In this document: positions 62,005 through 64,000 of the stretch, piece after piece | Layout of the letters: every line of letters begins with the position of its first letter | Numbering within the stretch: the stretch's first letter is position 1 | Assembly (NCBI GenBank): GCA_944324965.1 | Contig: CALUYH010000001.1 | Span: forward strand, 129,086 to 193,085 | DNA: 64,000 bases | Direction of reading: 5' to 3' | From: Candidatus Avelusimicrobium gallinaceum | GTDB lineage: Bacteria > Elusimicrobiota > Elusimicrobia > Elusimicrobiales > Elusimicrobiaceae | Program-made: the position numbers and the translations under genes | The notes under the pieces: generated by a model | Seen by the model: the letters and a program-made list of their open reading frames with translations, nothing else | The model's database searches: none | What the model was told of the DNA's origin: nothing

Positions 62005-62814
62005 TCAGCGGGCCAGGTCCAGCGTTTCCAAATCGTCCGGCACGTACACCTGGCCGGCAAAAACCTGCTTTGCTTCGGCCGTATACAAGCGTTTGCGTTC
62101 GGGCAGGCAGTTGTCCTGCGTGTGGTAGAGCACCAGGTGTTTTGCGCCCAGTTCGCGGGCGGTGCGGGCCGCGTCCAAGGCGGTGCTGTGGTGTTTTTCG
62201 TAGGGGTTAAATTGTTCCCGTTCCGCATACAAACAAAACGCTTCCGAAAGCAGCCAATCCGCCCCCTGCGCGTAGCGTTGGCAGGCGGGGTTGTACGGCT
62301 CGTCGCCCAAACAGACCAGCACCTGCCCGTCCGGCAGGACGGCGCGGTAGCCGAATTGTTTGGTTTTGGTGGAGTGAATGTCAAACGCCGTGCAGGCAAA
62401 CCCGGCGGCCGTGAAGTTGTCTCCGTCTTGCAGGCGGACGAATTTTACGCCGTGGTCCAAGACGGCTTGCAGTTTGGCGGTCAGCGTCATACGGCAGAAA
62501 GTGCGGAGTTTTTCCTCGCATTCGTCGTGGCAAAAAACAGTTAAGCCCGGGTGCTTGCCGCGCGTAAAAAGCGAGGCCGCCAGGCGGATGACCCAAATGA
62601 CGCCCAAAATATGGTCCGTGTGTCCGTGCGTGACAAACAGCGCGGAAATGTCGGAAAGCGGAATGCGGGCTTTTTCCAGTTGGGCCAAAATGCCGTTGCC
62701 GCCGCCGGCGTCCGTCAGAAAGTATTGCTTGCCGTTTTTCAGGGCGAAGCACGTGTTGTAGCATTTGGTCACAAGCGCGTTGCCTGTGCCTAATAAAATC
62801 AGTTGGGTGGACAT
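62005..62814 (-). CDS. MBL-fold metallo-hydrolase (RNase Z-like)
   Basis: A 269-residue metallo-beta-lactamase-fold protein. The metal motif FVTHGHTDHILG (HxHxDH) is near residue 60, LLGTGNA at the N-terminus is the usual strand, and further ligands include CLGDEPYNP and LYHTQDN. It resembles RNase Z/phosphodiesterase relatives, but lacks a clear RNase Z exosite; the substrate is open. ATG 62814 follows TACAAT by six bases. Confidence 0.85.
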   Translation of the reverse strand: MSTQLILLGTGNALVTKCYNTCFALKNGKQYFLTDAGGGNGILAQLEKARIPLSDISALFVTHGHTDHILGVIWVIRLAASLFTRGKHPGLTVFCHDECEEKLRTFCRMTLTAKLQAVLDHGVKFVRLQDGDNFTAAGFACTAFDIHSTKTKQFGYRAVLPDGQVLVCLGDEPYNPACQRYAQGADWLLSEAFCLYAEREQFNPYEKHHSTALDAARTARELGAKHLVLYHTQDNCLPERKRLYTAEAKQVFAGQVYVPDDLETLDLAR

Positions 62815-62820
62815 ATATGT

Positions 62821-62826
62821 ATTGTA
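62821..62826 (-). promoter_or_regulatory. -10 box of the MBL gene (leaderless)
   Basis: TACAAT on the minus strand, six bases (ACATAT) before the ATG at 62814. Confidence 0.6.
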
Positions 62827-62891
62827 TCTTTTTGTGCGGTACGCTTGCAGAAAACAGCCCCGTTGTTTGTGCCGCTCCAGCGTGCCAATAT

Positions 62892-62917
62892 AAAAACCCC
62901 GCCGGAAGCGGGGTTTT
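62892..62917 (-). terminator. Isolated terminator hairpin at the edge of the AT-rich region
   Basis: AAAAACCCCGC (62892-62902) pairs with GCGGGGTTTT (62908-62917). It probably ends transcription coming from the small minus-strand genes to the right. Confidence 0.8.
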
Positions 62918-62969
62918 AAATTGCCACGGAGTGTGTAGTTTGCTCAGCAATATGCTGTTAGTTTTTTGT

Positions 62970-63150
62970 GCCAAATTCCCTGATATGCAGGGAAAATACA
63001 GGGAAAAATGTTAATTTTTAGGGTTTTTTGAGCCATTTTTTGCCCTGTTTTCCCTATACAACTTGTATAAATTCCCTAAAAACAAAACAGGGAATTAATA
63101 GAAAATTTAGCCAAAAATTCTTAATTCCAACTCTGTTTTCAGGGATTTAT
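62970..63150. repeat. Cluster of CAGGGAA/TTCCCTG repeats with a core palindrome
   Basis: Direct and inverted copies: TTCCCTG 62976-62982, CAGGGAA 62988-62994 and 62999-63005, TTCCCTA 63050-63056 and 63072-63078, CAGGGAA 63088-63094, CAGGGAT 63140-63146. The first two form TTCCCTG-5-CAGGGAA. At 63055-63069 lies TATACAACTTGTATA, a palindrome with 7-base arms. Such clustering beside a palindromic core is typical of binding sites for a recombinase or regulator (attachment site, replication or partition site). No recombinase gene is in view. The rest of 62815-63312 shows no gene. Confidence 0.55.
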
Positions 63151-63312
63151 AATTATTGTAATTTAAGCGCCTTGAATAAGAGGTAAAATCTTTCAATTTT
63201 ACTTTGGAAGAATTAAAGCCATCTTTGGAATAGGAAAATGCTAGGACTCCTGGTGAGGTTTGCTAGTACATTCGCTTGCTGTAGGCAATAGTAAAAGGGA
63301 TTAGATTAATTT

Positions 63313-63675
63313 CTAGCCCCTATTTATATAGGCATCTAGTGCTTCCAGTAATTCACATGTGCTGCAGATTTCCGTCTTGTTGTTTTTGCGGATTATAGCA
63401 GGTAACCTACCATATATCGGCCACAGTTTGGGCATTTTCGGCGTGTCTTGGGCATATTTAACCTCGATTGGTTGTAGATAGGTCATTACCGCGTAAACAT
63501 TTTTTATGTGCTCTGCGGTGCCATCCAATCCATACAAGCTCCCCATTATCAGGTTTTGGTCCGATGTGGCAATACCGTCCTTGGCGTCCTTTACTCTTTC
63601 GTTTAGGTCCTTTACCAACCCCTGCAATACTTCATAGGAATGTTTGATTACTTCTAATTTCTCTTTTTCGGTCAT
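63313..63675 (-). CDS. Unrecognised small soluble protein
   Basis: A 120-residue protein, helical at the N-terminus (MTEKEKLEVIKHSYEVLQGLVKDLNERVKDAKDG), with two cysteines near the end (ICSTCELLEAL). The gene is AT-richer than the rest of the window, with different codon use. ATG 63675 is chosen over an upstream ATG at 63717 because it lies one base after the stop of the partial gene on the same strand, with GGAGA 12 bases upstream; the two are probably coupled. No family recognised. Confidence 0.6.
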   Translation of the reverse strand: MTEKEKLEVIKHSYEVLQGLVKDLNERVKDAKDGIATSDQNLIMGSLYGLDGTAEHIKNVYAVMTYLQPIEVKYAQDTPKMPKLWPIYGRLPAIIRKNNKTEICSTCELLEALDAYINRG

Positions 63676-63676
63676 A

Positions 63677-64000
63677 TTACGCTGTTCTCCGTTTATTTTT
63701 TTTATTACCAAACACATTTAATAATTGTTCTTGTGCTGTGGTATTTGGCTCGCAGGTTTCAAAGTTGCTAAAAAACTCCCACGCGCCATCATTTTCCCGT
63801 ATGTAGGTGCTTGCCTTAGTGGGAGTATCAAAACGGCCTATATGTCTGAGGTCTATGCTATTCCCGAGTGTATCTTCTGCGTGTACGGTATATGTCCAAC
63901 TAACGCATTTTAATCCGTTTATTTTTGCTAATGTGCGATAAAGAAGTAATAGAAGTGTAAAAAATTTTGCCGTTCCTATCCGGCACTTAGGGCTGTGTCG
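63677..64000 (-). CDS. Partial hypothetical protein, 5' end outside the window
   Basis: The minus strand is open from the window edge to the TAA at 63679-63677, giving 107 residues without a start in view. The readable part includes WTYTVHAEDTLGNSIDLRH and YIRENDGAWEFFSNFETC, and ends in a basic NKKNKRRTA. No family recognised. Tight spacing to the next gene (one base before its ATG) supports that it is translated. AT-rich like its neighbour. Confidence 0.5.
   Translation of the reverse strand, partial: RHSPKCRIGTAKFFTLLLLLYRTLAKINGLKCVSWTYTVHAEDTLGNSIDLRHIGRFDTPTKASTYIRENDGAWEFFSNFETCEPNTTAQEQLLNVFGNKKNKRRTA

Noticed and set aside
62970..63150. CRISPR array
   Set aside because: Repeats are only seven bases, lie in both orientations and have irregular spacing.

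Overview
The window looks like a chromosomal segment of a Gram-negative, host-associated Elusimicrobiota bacterium, probably an Elusimicrobium-like gut lineage. That placement is an inference. It rests on several scattered single type IV pilin genes with the N-terminal pattern FTLIELLVVVLIIGIL...PQYEKAV, on outer-envelope functions (KdsC, an MlaE/MlaF/MCE lipid-transport set, lipoproteins), and on the overall mix of core genes. Coding density is high, base composition is balanced to GC-rich, and genes sit in compact operons closed by strong hairpin terminators. Only the last kilobase is clearly AT-rich and different.

Layout. 1-6 kb: a membrane glycosyltransferase, an orphan pilin, and a clpC-recA operon. 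6-10.5 kb: kdsC-tmk-holB-metG and a secreted ankyrin protein. 10.5-15 kb: recG, an MscS-like membrane protein and a decayed metzincin protease. 15-19.2 kb: the macromolecular-synthesis operon rpsU-dnaG-rpoD and a HIT protein. 19.3-23.6 kb: a second pilin, then acyl-CoA dehydrogenase-EtfB-EtfA, where EtfA carries an N-terminal two-cluster ferredoxin domain. 23.6-30.9 kb: secreted proteins of uncertain role, a sensor histidine kinase operon, a DnaQ-type exonuclease and GpmI. 31-33 kb: rpsF-ssb-rpsR-rplI. 33.3-34.8 kb: a POT-type peptide transporter. 35-47.2 kb: one long co-directional run dnaB-alr-mlaE-mlaF-mlaD-radA-yacL-ispDF-lipoprotein-cysS-ada, many genes overlapping by a few bases. 47.2-55.3 kb: glycosyltransferase and ClC channel, MarC, two pilins (one with a strong promoter and ribosome site), a flavin reductase, a lipoprotein, MsrBA and a DMT transporter. 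55.4-55.5 kb: tRNA-Glu and tRNA-Lys. 55.8-62.8 kb: ridA-malQ-nucleotidyltransferase, a low-complexity membrane-anchored protein, a frameshifted DUF2207-type gene and an MBL hydrolase. 62.9-64 kb: AT-rich DNA with clustered CAGGGAA/TTCCCTG repeats and unrecognised small genes, possibly the edge of an integrated element.

The most striking pattern is a promoter architecture. At nine genes with no Shine-Dalgarno sequence, a sigma-70 -10 box ends exactly six bases before the start codon, so transcription should begin at or next to the A of ATG (leaderless mRNA). Genes inside operons, and strongly expressed genes, instead use ordinary GGAGG-type sites. Other points of interest are an MCE protein with a beta-rich C-terminal extension, a putatively electron-bifurcating Etf module, a structured rpsF leader, a multiply broken metzincin, and the repeat cluster at the right edge. 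No CRISPR array, insertion sequence or rRNA gene was seen.
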